From assembly GCA_003952965.2 (NCBI GenBank), contig CM025852.1, positions 5,902,263-5,966,262 on the forward strand: a DNA stretch of 64,000 nt. The letters run 5' to 3'. Positions 1-11,780 of the stretch are shown piece by piece; positions within the stretch are counted from its first letter, which is position 1, and each line of letters begins with the position of its first letter. The stretch comes from Morella rubra (taxonomy: Eukaryota > Streptophyta > Magnoliopsida > Fagales > Myricaceae). The position numbers were made by a program, and so were the translations under genes. The notes beneath the pieces were generated by a model that was not told where the DNA came from, searched no databases, and was given only the letters and a program-made list of their open reading frames with translations.

Positions 1-902
1 GTGAGTGGTAGAGGAATCTTCCACACCCTAAAGAATTGTGCTATTTTTTTTTCACTTTAAAGTGGCATCAAACTCCATCGTGCCTAATCAAGTTCGTGCT
101 TGTACACTATTTTAATTATTAATTACTGTTAATCAATTTTAATGCCTTTATGTAATGCCGTATAACAATAATATCTGTTCCTCATCTTACGCTCTCTATT
201 AACGTACGATGATTATTTACGCTTTCTTATGCTGACTTACACCATTTTAATTAGGAGAACGATAAATATTTAAAATATCAACTATACAATAAAAACTATT
301 GGTTCACACTGTTTACACAGATAATTAAAAACAATACCGATTGTCAAATTGCACCGACATTAAATTATAAAACATCTTGGTAGATAAAACATCATTATTT
401 ATATCAGTACATAAGGGTACGATCGAGTTTTTAATCATTTACTTATCCAATTATTAAAGTTCATTTGTACTATTCAGGGGTTGACTTAAGTGGTTCAGGC
501 TTGGGTCTTAGTAGTATGTCCCCTTTAAAGTCTTAAGTTTAAAATTTCATATGTATTACCAATCCTTTGGGGTAGGGGTGGGCAAAAATTTTAGCAAAAA
601 TAAAAAATTCCAAAAAAACTGGTTCTGATTTTGGCATAGAACTGGAAGTCATTTTTGTTAATTTTTGGAATTGGAAACGAAAAATTTCCCTTCTTTTTTT
701 GTAAAAAAATAAAATAAAAATAGGCTCAAAATAAAGTATAACATATGAAATTTGCTTGAATTTTTATTTTAGAATATAGATTTTGGATGAATGTTTCATT
801 CATTGTTAATTTATTATGAATATCTGGTTCCAAAAATCGGTCCAACGAATATTTTTGTCCTATTAAGGCCTCAAAAAGATATGTTCAAAAAAGTCACAAG
901 CC

Positions 903-1050
903 AAACCGTGCATTGATCTTGTAAATCCACTTGTAGCCAACGGCTTTTTTCCCTGCAGGCAATGAGACTAAGTCTTATTCTTTTTTCCTGAGCATTGATT
1001 TCTTCCTGCATAACATCTCTCCAGCAAGAATGATTGAAGGCTTTCCAGTT
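903..1050 (-). mobile_element. Fragment of a Ty1/copia retroelement (reverse transcriptase region)
   Basis: On the minus strand a short stretch reads LPAGKKAVGYKWIYKI, the hallmark start of the copia reverse-transcriptase domain, preceded by remains of the conserved W..M..E segment. Only about 150 bp is left, with no terminal repeats visible, so this is a broken, old fossil. The surrounding 575-1155 stretch begins with TAGGGGTGGGC and ends with a GGGTGG-like inverted motif, so the fragment may sit inside a degraded TIR element; that part is weak. Confidence 0.7.
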
Positions 1051-2042
1051 CCAATTTTACTAGAATGAAACCGGAAAAAAAAAATTATATTCGAATGAGT
1101 ACCAAAATAGAACTGTAATTGGTCATTTCGATTCCTTCTGTTCCAGTATCCACCCTTACTTTGGGGTTACCTTCAAGACTTTTAGTCTAGTAATTATCTA
1201 ATTTGTATGGGATGGGGGGATTGCACATACTTTGAGAGTAGTCGAAGTGCGCGCAAATTAGTTCGGACACTGTTAAAAAAAAAAAAGGAAGATAATTTAT
1301 AATTTACAGTGATGATATTAGACTGTTGAACCGTGTCGAACTGTATATGTCGAACTTTATAATAAAGACGAGATTGTCGAACCTTGTCAAACTGTATATC
1401 TTATAACAACGAGATTATAGAACCGAATATCCTATAAAAAAAATGTAAAAAGTACATAGGTTAGAGGATACACTTGCTAGTTTTAAACTCTAAAGACGAT
1501 AAAGAGGGCATCCTGGCCTCAGAATGGTGATTAGTCTAACGAGCTGTGTTAAGTATATATTGATAATGATGATAAAGTGCTATCTTTGGATGCACTCAAC
1601 CTTTCTTTATGAACACGTCTTCATTATTCTTTTTTCCGGCCCAGATGAGACCGGAGTGAGAAAATGAAATATATGTGTATGATTCATAGCACGTCACAAG
1701 ACCGGCCCCGCCCTAGGTAAATTGATGGTTCAAGGAAATCATCAACCGATTTTCAACTCTTTTAACCAATGACTGATCCACCTTTGTTTGTTTTTTTTTT
1801 TTTGTTTTTTTTTGCTTCTTTTTTTTTTTTACATTTTCTTCAATTATCATGTTCAACTCTTTTAACTGATCCACCTTTGTTTGCTTTTTTTTTCTTCTGA
1901 ATTATCATGTTTGGGAGTACATTTTTAAGCTATATTTTGAGTTGATTCGTATCTTTCACCAATTGTCTAAACTTTGACACCTTGAATGGACGATTTGGTT
2001 TGGAAAAAAAATGAAAAATTACTTTTGCTGTAGTCTTAGAGC

Positions 2043-2258
2043 CGTCTTTTGGCACGTGCTTGCGCAGCCAAAGAGGAAGAGCTCGGAAACAGGAAACTGC
2101 TATGAAGTAAAGCCAGAGAGGGCTCACATATGGCTTCGGATTCGAAAAAACGTCTTTTTGGCATGTGCTTGCGCAGCTCTTTAAGAGCTCAGGAACAGGA
2201 AAACCAACGGCAATGAAGTAAAGCCAGACGGGGCTCGCTCAAGATCAGGATTTTCTGC
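2043..2258. repeat. Two-copy tandem duplication, period about 108 bp
   Basis: The segment starting CGTCTTTTGGCACGTGCTTG at 2043 recurs, diverged, at 2151 (CGTCTTTTTGGCATGTGCTTG-like). Both copies carry the same downstream landmarks: a GAGCTC.GGAA.CAGGAAA block and AATGAAGTAAAGCCAGA or its close variant. A third partial trace (ATGGCTTC.AATTCGAAAAAA) lies near 2453. No coding potential was recognised. Confidence 0.8.
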
Positions 2259-3452
2259 AGTTTTTTACTTAGAAGGTAAGTTGCAATTCGGAGAGACAGA
2301 CAAAAAAAGTAGCCCATATTGTGGGATTTATATTATCTAAAATTTTATATTAATAGTATTAAATGGTTTAAAGATTATCTATTGTATCTATTTTTTTTTA
2401 ATTATATATATAATTCGAGTAGGGAATTGCAGAAAATCTTCATCCGCTCACTATGGCTTCAAATTCGAAAAAAATGCAGACAAGGACAAGAATTGGAACA
2501 AATTAAAGTTGAGACTCTATCCAAACATAAACATGGCCAAATCATATTTGAAGGGCAAATAAAAAAAAATAAAAAATATTGCTGAGGGTTAAGGCAAAAG
2601 GTTGTTTGTGTTGGCTTACAACGAGTGGACTCCTCGAGTGGGGGGGGGGGGGGGGGGAGCAAAAAACGAAAGAAAGAAAGAAGGAAAAAAAAAAAAAAAA
2701 AAAAGCAAAAGGAGTAAAATAGGAGAAAAGTAAAGCTAAATTATACTAGGATTGCTTTTTAGTTTCTTTAGAACTCCAATTAATAATATTTTACACAAGT
2801 TGAAGTAAAGGCATGAAATTAATTAGAAAAAAATATTATATATATTTATATAGGGCAAATTATAGGTGAGTCATCGTACCTATGACCATGGCATGCTAAC
2901 AGGCACTTTGGGCGCGCGTTTGATTTGGAGAAAAAGGAGAAAGCTTGGGGCATGTTTGGGGGCCGAAGCCAATCTAGATGACAATTGACAATTGACAATT
3001 TGCAAACTCTCTCCCACGTGTTCGCAAATTGTTTTTTTTTTATCCCAAATAATTCCACCACCCACCCAATTATGTGCTATTAAAAAATCATGCAATTCCC
3101 AGAAAATGAAAAAGAAAAATAGAAAGTCAAGAAACTGATCGAGAACTTCCATTTATTAAAGTTTAATTACCTATCTCGTCCAATATCTTAAAACTGGTCC
3201 AAGTAATACACACATATATATACACTTTTTTTTACAAATAATGCTAGGGTCACCGCACCTATGACTTTTTTTTTTTTCCAAATCAAACTCCGAAGGAAGC
3301 GGTTGTGATCGTGCCATCGCCATAGCGGTGGCATTATTTGTAAAGCAGCTTGAGTAGGTGATGGGATTTCCATTGACTTCTCTTTTCTTTTTCTTTTCTG
3401 TTTTTCCTTACAATAGCATGAACAGGTGACGCTCCGCGGCCTGGTTTTTTTG

Positions 3453-3460
3453 TATATATA
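3453..3460 (+). promoter_or_regulatory. Probable TATA box of the NIP5;1-like gene
   Basis: TATATATA follows a T-run and lies about 725 bp before the start codon. A start site some 30 bp downstream (about 3485-3490) would give a leader of roughly 690 nt, long enough to include both AUG-UAA elements. The assignment is by sequence and spacing only. Confidence 0.5.
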
Positions 3461-3774
3461 CGGCCATGCATTCAACTAAGCTATTGGCCGGTTCCCTCTC
3501 TAGCTTCGTTTTCTTCTGTTTCTCTCTCCATTATTATAAGTCTCGCAGCGTCGTCTCTCTCCCTTCTTCTTCTTCGAGTTCTCCTGCTTCAGTTCCATTT
3601 TTTTTTTCTGTCGGCTTGCAGCCCACTCCCTTGTGAATTAGGTTTGAAGCAACTGGATCCCCCAGTTTCCAGTTACGCTCCTTGATCGCACCTGCATATA
3701 ATCTTTGTTTCCTTCTGTTCAAGAAAATTCTCATCCCAAAAAAAAAAAAAAAAAAAAAGAAGGTTCTTGTTTGT

Positions 3775-3786
3775 ATGAAGAATTGA
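3775..3786 (+). promoter_or_regulatory. Small upstream ORF in the NIP5;1-like leader
   Basis: ATG AAG AAT TGA, a three-codon upstream ORF, if the leader begins near 3490. A second similar one, ATG TCA CCA TAA, lies at 3961-3972. Either could lower initiation at the main start codon. Neither matches a conserved peptide, so they are listed only because they share the leader with the two AUG-stop elements. Confidence 0.4.
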
Positions 3787-3878
3787 AGTAGTTATCTTTC
3801 TCTCACTGATAGTGTGTAATCTGGCTCGCTTCCGTCCTTCCATTCCGTAGCCGTACATTTATAAAAAGCCTGGAAATT

Positions 3879-3884
3879 ATGTAA
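3879..3884 (+). promoter_or_regulatory. AUG-UAA minimal uORF (first copy) in the NIP5;1-like leader
   Basis: The hexamer ATGTAA is a start codon followed directly by a stop. In Arabidopsis NIP5;1 such AUG-stop elements in the 5' leader make ribosomes stall when boric acid is high, which cuts translation and triggers mRNA decay. This copy lies 302 nt before the main ATG. Family knowledge plus its place in a NIP5;1 orthologue support the call. The hexamer alone is common by chance, so the evidence is positional. Confidence 0.6.
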
Positions 3885-4065
3885 CTTCGTTCCCTCTTAG
3901 ATCTCCATACAAACCCAAAAAAAAAAAAAAAAAAGTATTTCCAGTTTTATCTAGTTCATAATGTCACCATAAGAATTGACCATTTCTCTGTTTTCTTTTG
4001 GGTTACCTATCCTGGCCAAGATTAGAATTCTCGTGTAGAGAAACCTTTATAAAATTTACCCAATC

Positions 4066-4071
4066 ATGTAA
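4066..4071 (+). promoter_or_regulatory. AUG-UAA minimal uORF (second copy) in the NIP5;1-like leader
   Basis: A second ATGTAA, 115 nt before the main ATG and 187 nt after the first copy. Paired AUG-stop elements in the leader of a boric-acid channel fit the boron-dependent ribosome-stalling switch known for NIP5;1. The short tract before it (ACCCAATC) is not A-rich. Leader structure was not tested. Confidence 0.65.
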
Positions 4072-4180
4072 GTTACATCCGTTTTCGTTCCTAGCATCCA
4101 ATCTCATAAAACCAAAAAAAAAACTTTTTGTTTGTTTTGCTTTTATTGAAGGTGGTATTTAGAAAAAAAACAAAAAAGAA

Positions 4181-4401
4181 ATGCCGGAATCAGAGACTGG
4201 TACGCCGCCGATGTCAGCTCCGGCGACGCCCGGAACTCCAGCTCCGCTGTTAACGTCTCTGCGAGTGGACTCGCTGTCCTATGATCGCAAGTCAATGCCG
4301 CGATGCAAGTGCCTGCCTGTCAATGCCCCTACGTGGGGTGATACTCACACGTGCTTCACCGACTTCCCAGCTCCGGATATCTCTCTCACGCGGAAGGTAC
4401 A

Positions 4402-4436
<35 letters not shown>

Positions 4437-7400
4437 TCCCCCGCCGAGAAGGATGACGATGAGTTATTTGATTGCTTTCGTCTTTCCTCTGACACTGTTG
4501 CTGTAAACTCGTTTAGGTTCTGTTTTTCTAGCTCCGATAGAACATTAAATTAGCGGCGCATATGAACTCACATTGTCTTTACACAGTTCCGATCTTGACT
4601 TTTCTTAGGTTGCACTTAAGCACGTCAGTTCATAAGGAGAAATAAATAACCCTATCCCCAAAATAACATTGGAAATATAAATTATCCCCCCAGAATCCCA
4701 GATGCATGCCGATGCTCGGTGAATATGCTTCATGATGTACACTTAAACGGATTAGACAGGCATACAAATTTTGCGACTTAGCACCCAGGCTAACCACTAT
4801 TTGCACAAAGCCTCCACATTTTTTTTTTTTTTTTACTTTCCTCTTGTCCGTACGTCTTCATCACTGAGGGTGATGGCTAGTGGGGCACCTAGTTCTTCAT
4901 TTTAGACCATAGGCTGACCATAATTTGCTCCCATGGTAGCTTATTTATTTATTCCTTCCACGTCTTTGTTAACCCGACACCATCCTTAAAATATTCCCCT
5001 TACATAAAGATTAAGGATGTTAAAGGATGTCATGTAAGCTAATTTTATTTTATTTTTTAAAATTTTTATTGTATTGTTTGAATAGAAATGATTTTTTTTT
5101 AATAAAAACATTTTATACTCTCAAATTGTGAGGTCTTAATATTTTACACTTAAAATTATTATTTTCATCACGCTATATCATCAATTATTGACTTCAGAAA
5201 CGTGTATACTCAATAATAATAATAAAAAGGAATAAAATTATCACTTCATTTCATGAACTAAAAATTTATATTTTTTTTTAAATTAAAAGCAAAATTTTAA
5301 AAAAATTTATGTAAAATATTTAAAATTAATAATTAGAAGATGTAATGTGAAAAAAATAATAAATTTAGGTATAAATTGTCAAGACCCTATAATTGAAAGA
5401 TCTAAAGTGTATTTATCTTCTTCTTTTTTTAAGTCATTTTAGTCTAGAAGCCATCTAAATAATGCATTTAATTATAGGTATGTACAGCCAGAAAAGTTCC
5501 AAACTAAACACCAAAATTTACATTATATATAATGCTAAGTTGAAACCTCTTTTGGGCCCCCATTCGAAAGGGAATTATCCATTAAACTCCTTTTTAATTT
5601 CCGTGTAAGACATTGCATGTTTCGTGTAAAGTTTTTCATCTCTTTTATTTGTACGTACTTGCTAGCATTTGGTTCGAATGTACACAATTCCCTCATTTCT
5701 TTATCCAAAGCTCCAGCTAATTAACTGAACAAACAACGTCACAATTCACGTATCATACATACCTACTCTTGGACCTTTACAATACCTATTTTTTGGACGG
5801 TCCATTATTGTATATATATTTTTTTGTTATCTCCTCCTCATCCAAAGCTACAGAAATTATTAAAAAATAAATATCTGGGAACATGGACAAATTTTGGAGA
5901 AAACGTCTCACTTACTCCTTTTTTCTTTTTAAAACTTATTCCGGCGGCTTGTTTTGCTGGTATTCCTTTTGCGTGGCATGATTCATCTTGTTAGGCCTAG
6001 GGATTATAACAAATTAATCTTTAAATAATATCCATTAATTATATATGCATTCTGTAAAGTCAACTATTGGAGAGCGATGAGAGTCTTAATGGAACACATA
6101 CAATTCAAACCCATTTCATATAGTATTATTGGGGGACATCTACTTTTGTTTTCTTCTTATAATTGTTAGCTAGACAACAATATTAGCCTACCCTATCACG
6201 TACATCAATTTGCTTGTTATCTTTTCCTCGTGAAACTTTTTGTCTTCTATATTTTAAAAAAATTATACTTTGTTCCTTCACACTATCATAATATTACAAA
6301 AAATTACATCTCATGTTTACGAATGCAATTTGTTGCATCTGATAATTTGGGGTTTATGTTAATTAATATTATAAATATTGTGGTAGTTCTAGTCCAAAAG
6401 TCATGTGATTTGCACACTTTTTCTTCTCGTTGAAAAAACTGTCTACTTATTACAAAGCTTGATCAGAGCTGGGAGCAAAGTCTTCTGATTGGTTGGACAG
6501 TCATGCAGTACTCATGGTCAGATCTCAGATTTTTCTTCTGGATAACACAAGAAATCGACGTAGTCAACCCTTGCACAAGTAGACTCACTAACCTATTTTT
6601 TTCCAGTGTTTTTTTAGAATTTCATGTACCCCACCGGTGCACTGATTCGAAAATAAGTGATTTTGATACAATTTTTCTTCAAATTGGTATCCACGTACGA
6701 TTGCTAATTACATGAACACTTGGGAAGTAAATTATAGAGTTTGATATTATATGCTGGTGGATTTGCAGGTTGGAGCAGAGTTTGTGGGAACTTTCATCCT
6801 GATATTTATAGCAGCAGCAGCACCGATTGTAAACGAGAAGTACCATGGAGCGGAGACGCTGATCGGGAACGCGGCTTGTGCAGGGCTTGCAGTTATGGTC
6901 GTGATTCTGTCGACGGGGCACATATCTGGAGCACACCTCAACCCGTCCCTCACAATTGCGTTTGCAGTAATGCGCCACTTCCCTTGGACCCAAGTGCCTG
7001 CCTACATTGCCGCTCAGGTTTCAGGATCCATTTGTGCCTCCTTCGCTCTCAAGGGTGTTCTCCATCCCTACATGTCCGGTGGAGTCACGGTCCCGTCCGT
7101 TACTACCGCCCAGGCTTTCGCAATGGAGTTCATTATCACTTTCATTCTACTGTTTGTTGTCACCGCCGTAGCCACTGACACCCGAGCGGTACGTAACAAG
7201 GGAGCCTGATTCATTTCGGATGTGCTTTAAATCATTTCTTCTTTCTCATATCCGGGTAAATTTTGCTCACAGGTGGGAGAGTTGGCGGGTATAGCAGTCG
7301 GAGCTACCGTTATGCTCAACATTCTTGTATCAGGGTGAGTAAACTTTTTGCCTTTTTTCTCATGCAAGCAGTGGGAAAAGATTAATTGTGCAGCTGTGCT

Positions 7401-8092
7401 TGATTATTCACGAATTCACCAGATAAGAAAAGTAAGTAAAAGTTCAGCTAAGTAGCTGTGTTTCTAGTCAGTAAAAATGAGTCCCCCCGAAAGAAGAGAA
7501 TAGAAAGGACGAGAAGAAACAGACACAATAGAAAAGTTTGCTTTGTAGTGTGTAAGGTCGAAAAGTTTAAAGCTCAAAAGAAAGTTCGATTATTGGGTTC
7601 GACATCCAATAATAAAAACAATGAACATATGGAAGAGAAATGACAGAGAATCCTACATGTAGGACAAAAGATTGAAGGCCTGTAGATTAATCTGTTTGTA
7701 GGTAGGAATGCACTCAAGTGGGTTGTCAAACACATGACATTTTCCTTTTGTCTAAAGCAAGTAGAAAGCAAACTCATGATAATCGTTGAGAGATAGAGGC
7801 GGTGGTTTAGATACCCCAAAAGAAATGAAAGGAAAAAGTAATATCAAGATTCCTGAGGAGGATGTAATAATCGTCGGATTGTTTTTAACATGGCAGGCCA
7901 GTATCTGGCGGTTCAATGAATCCCGTGAGAACTCTGGGCCCGGCAGTTGCAGCAGGAAATTACCGGTCATTGTGGGTATTCCTGGTGGCGCCCACACTCG
8001 GGGCACTTGCTGGTTCCGGTACCTATACTGCGGTGAAGCTCCGAGAAGAAGAGGCTGGACCAGCGCGCACGGTCAGGAGCTTCCGTCGTTAG
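4181..8092 (+). CDS. NIP5;1: NIP5;1-type aquaglyceroporin (boric acid channel)
   Basis: Plasma-membrane major intrinsic protein that lets boric acid into root cells. Four exons, 4181-4396, 6769-7188, 7273-7334 and 7897-8092, give 297 residues; all junctions are GT-AG and the phases close (216, 420, 62, 196 nt). The protein starts [20 protein letters not shown]. The TPG-type motif matches the Thr-Pro-Gly repeat known to control polar placement of NIP5;1. The two channel boxes are N130-P131-S132 (rather than NPA) and N241-P242-V243 followed by R244, the NPS/NPV pair typical of NIP5;1 rather than NIP6;1. Length agrees with Arabidopsis (about 304). Intron 1 is 2.4 kb and carries a foldback MITE; a C-run plus CT microsatellite begins within 6 nt of its donor. 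Polyadenylation signals occur at 8240 and 8503. Orthology is strong; function is inferred from the family. Confidence 0.95.
4402..4435. repeat. C-run and CT microsatellite at the intron 1 donor
   Basis: Directly after the exon 1 donor of the NIP5;1-like gene comes a C9-10 run and about 13 CT units. The tract is pyrimidine-rich on the sense strand and hugs the 5' splice site, so length changes could affect donor use. Confidence 0.85.
5101..5417. mobile_element. Foldback MITE in NIP5;1-like intron 1
   Basis: The first 90 or so bases, beginning ATAAAAACATTTTATACT, resemble the reverse complement of the last 90 (GATAAATACACTTTAGAT...). Both arms carry a GGTCTT.A.A.TTTA core and a TTATTATTTT block. 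The element has no coding capacity. The same arm sequence, diverged, occurs at 9461, 22438, 29403 and 63417, marking a dispersed family. The superfamily is not determined. Confidence 0.65.
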
Positions 8093-8239
8093 GAGGACGT
8101 ACGCGACTATGTGTCTTTCGTGGTGACCCTGTTGCTTCTACCGCTGCAATTATTACTCATATGGAATTACTTCATAGCGTTTGCTGTTTGGACTTGATAT
8201 CTAGGACGTGATAGCTAGTGATGTTTCTCCCCTAAGAAG

Positions 8240-8508
8240 AATAAAGGTATGGAGGACGTTTGATGATGTGACCCAAAGTCTACGCCCTAGTACTGTTCTG
8301 TTTGATTGCCTTGTTTAATGGTGCTTGTCATCTCACAGAGTCTTTTCTCCATGGATGGGATCTCCGTGATCTAACTTAGATGAGTGTTTGTCTTGTCTCC
8401 TTTGGAAGGAGACAGATCATGTATGTGCCACTGGTTCAGCTCCTTTGTGAAAAGACCCTGCTTTCCCTTGGCTTTGAGTGGTGTGCTTGTTTGATAATAA
8501 TCAATAAA
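8240..8508 (+). terminator. Polyadenylation region of the NIP5;1-like gene
   Basis: Two AATAAA signals lie 148 and 411 nt after the stop codon (8240-8245 and 8503-8508), the second followed by a GT/T-rich stretch. Either could end the transcript; the second is in the better context. Confidence 0.5.
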
Positions 8509-10241
8509 GTGCGGTAGCACGAGTGAGTGTTTGTTATATGTTTCCTGGCTATGCCTGATACATACAAGCCTTTTCTGTTTGTTTCTTCCTTTCTTTTTTT
8601 CCAGATTCTACAAGTGTTTTGATATTATCACTCCTGTTAATCTTATTATAGTAATATTGAGAAACAGTTTCAGTGCAATCTGGTCGTCAACATGTGCATT
8701 TTTTAGCATGCATGAGGTCAGGGGAGAAGCTAATTAGGGCCCCCGGCCGCCCATCAAAGTTAACCCCTTGCTATTAATGCACCAAGGCCACCAAAACAAG
8801 TCACATGCATGTTTGAAATTCAAGGATTAACTTTAGTAAAAAGTCTTATTAATATAATCACTAAAAAAAATAATTATAATTACAAATCCTGGAGGCAATA
8901 TTTCCTTTTTTTTCCCTCAAATATTTTATATAATAAGATTGATCCGCAATCTCGTCTAATTATAAGAAAAAAAAACCCTCCATGAGTATCACTGACCAGT
9001 TATTAATCTCTTATTTATCAATTTTTTTCAATCTTAGAAATTTTTTACTTTAATTTAACGGTTGGTATCATGTCTTTTCAACTCTGAGATATTTGAGTAG
9101 ATCACAATATATCTTCTCCCTAATGATGATCTGGCAATATTTGTCATTTTTGTACCTTCTCACAAGTTCTAAGCAATAACAAATAAAAATATCATAGTTT
9201 CAAAGATTATTTTTAAAATGAAAGTACGTAAAATCCAGTCACTAATTACATGATACTTATTAGTTAACCCTACATTTTAATTAAAAGCCAAAGAAATGCT
9301 CCCTTAATTATTATTTTGGGTATATATATATATATATATAGTTTCAATATCTGAGCAAAACTATTTAAAGTATTTAGCGCTTCAGATGATAAAATTATTA
9401 TTATTTCAGAGCAAAATTGTGTTGTTCGTGCTCTAAATATTGTTGGAATTAATGTAGAATTATAAAGGGATAAATCTATTTTTCACTTTCAAGTTATAGG
9501 ACTTGACATTTTGTATATTAAATTATTCTTTTTATTACATTACAACTAACAACTATTGATTTTAAACGTTAAAATATTTTATCAATTTAAATGAAAAGTG
9601 ATTTTTTTACGCATGAATATCCATAATGTTTTTGACGGTGACATTTTTATGTATGTAAAGTTATCATTTCAATAATTGGTTGGTCTACATGACTTAGGAT
9701 AGCATTGTAACTAACTGAGATGGCACGCTATTGACTAAGGGGCTGGCCGACGGAAAATTCAGGATTTTAATATTTTATGTCCATAGATGCTAAAGGGGAT
9801 AAGGGCATTGATATGTAAATTCTTACCCTCTTTTACGGCGTTTAAGGTGGCCACCACCTCCGGAGCTTTTGAGTTGGCATTAATGGACGCAATGGGAAAG
9901 CATAGACAATTTGTAAATAATAAGTGATGGGCGAACAATTATCCGCTCGCCTGGCCGACTCAGTTTGACAAAAAAGAAAGGAGATCCAGCTGAATAGGGT
10001 ACTAAAAGACACAACGAACTGATTCACTATTCACCATTCACACCTCGTAGATTATTGACTTAAGTATCGGAGGCTCACTCCACGCCATTCCCATTGCCTA
10101 GTGCTTCAGGTATTGGCTATTGCAAGAGTGATATAAGTATTAACGATTAGAGGAAGGCTTGATATATAGCGACTCATCGCTCATCAATTCGGTCAAATCA
10201 TTTTTGACAACATCAATAAGAAAAGGAGACACTAGCAGCTT

Positions 10242-10425
10242 AGGTACCGTTTGTTTTTCCAATATTTTAAGACATGAAAATTTCCAGCAAAACAAACACA
10301 CTTCAAAATTTTTAACTTTTACACATACACACTTACCTTTCACAAACCCCAATAAATCTCAATAAAGTAAAGATTTCCAAAATTTTAAGAATATTCTTCA
10401 AAATTTTGGCAAACAAACACCCTCT
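10242..10425. mobile_element. hAT-like MITE
   Basis: A 184-bp segment with inverted ends: left GGTACCGTTTGTTTTTCCAA, right (reverse complement) AGGGTGTTTGTTTGCCAAAA, continuing into matching AAAATTTT-rich blocks. The GTTTGTTT core at each end is shared with 11393-11780 and 30532-30677. It is non-coding. The hAT assignment rests on end sequence only; target duplications are not clear. Confidence 0.5.
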
Positions 10426-11392
10426 TAATGTTGCGCATTAGCACTTCAAATGAGAATGACGCTTAAATTGTTTTGTGAATTATAAATTCAAATCATTGCA
10501 ACAGAAGTATATATATTATATATATATAGAATCAGAATGGCAATCACTCAATCTTCGCGTGAGCAAAGAAGCGTAAGTAACAGTAAATTATATACTATAT
10601 ATTAATATATTTTTTTTTCTAAGCATATACTATATATTAATAAGTCATACGTGTGACTTTTATTTTTATTTTTTGGGTTTGGGACTGGTGGAGAAAAGAA
10701 AAGTAATCTTTATTTTTATTTTTATTGTTCACGTTGATTTTGTTTGGGAAAAAGTATTTGAAATAAATAATTAATAGTTAGATACAATGTGACAAAAATA
10801 ATAATTTTGAGTGTAACATATATTTATTTTATTTTAAAATATAATAAAAATTACTTTTCTTTGGACATCGAATGCTCTTAATAATTTCAATAAGCTTAGA
10901 ATTCTCTTAATAATTTCAACTTGAGGATCCTCTCAATATCATCCAAATTAACTTTTTTAGCTGGCCATTACCAGATTGTATTAAGTTTTTGATTTATGGG
11001 AACTGTTATCTAATTTATTCAAATATTTATATTTCAATTTTCTCAAATCGAGATAAATTTTACTTAGATATCTCTTAATTTATTATCTAATATGCTCAAT
11101 TTGATAAAATTTTATTATTGTACCAATTTGTTGTCAATTATTCTCAATTACCCTCCAATTTATGTTAACTATTTTCAAAGTTTCCTATTGTTAACTGATT
11201 TTCCAAAATACTTATTGAATTTACTCAAATAATCTTTCTCGCTTTGTTATCAAATGGGCTAAAATTGAAAAATTATTTCAACTGTACCAAACTGTTGTCG
11301 AATTTTTTCAATTTGAGAAATGACAAATTTGATAACAAAATTGTTATCAAATTGGTGCATCAGACCATCAGTATTCTCAGAGGAGATAGCTG

Positions 11393-11780
11393 AGATGTTC
11401 GTTTTGTAAAGTTTTTTAGGATTTTGATAGAATTGTAAATATTTATGTAGATTGGAGTTTTATAAGTTTTTGTGTAAAAGTTAGTGACATTTTTTAATAT
11501 ATTTAATTTTTGTTGGAATTTGTAAAAAGTTGTAGAGATAGATGAATTGATGTAATTGTTTAATAAAAAAATATTGGAGTTAGATGAAAAAATATGGAGA
11601 GAGAATATTTGTTACAATTTTTTTTTTTTTGAAAAGGTATTGGAGTTTGTGTGAAAAGTTATTAAATTGTGTAAAAAAGTATTGGTGTTTGTGTATGAAT
11701 TTTTGAGATTTTGGATGTTCGTTTTATATATTTGTTGAATCCTATTGTATTCTAAAATATTTTTGCAAACGAACATACCT
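11393..11780. mobile_element. hAT-like MITE, longer relative
   Basis: Ends read ATGTTCGTTTTGTAAA on the left and ATGTTCGTTTGCAAAA on the right (reverse complement), with a non-coding AT-rich interior rich in GTGTAAAA-type repeats. The size is about 390 bp. It is related by its ends to the 10242-10425 and 30532-30677 elements. Target duplication is not evident. Confidence 0.5.

Larger units (their letters stand above)
1..3450. other. Gene-free upstream region of the NIP5;1-like gene
   Basis: AT-rich DNA with no convincing coding exon. It holds a copia reverse-transcriptase sliver (about 903-1050), a tandem duplication (2043-2258), an 18-base G run (2640-2657) followed by an A-rich stretch, and many T/A homopolymers. 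Near 2866-2890 and 3246-3264 two related segments, each ending in ACCTATGAC, recur in the same orientation; they look like remnants of a dispersed repeat. The last few hundred bases should contain the promoter of the downstream channel gene. Confidence 0.6.
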
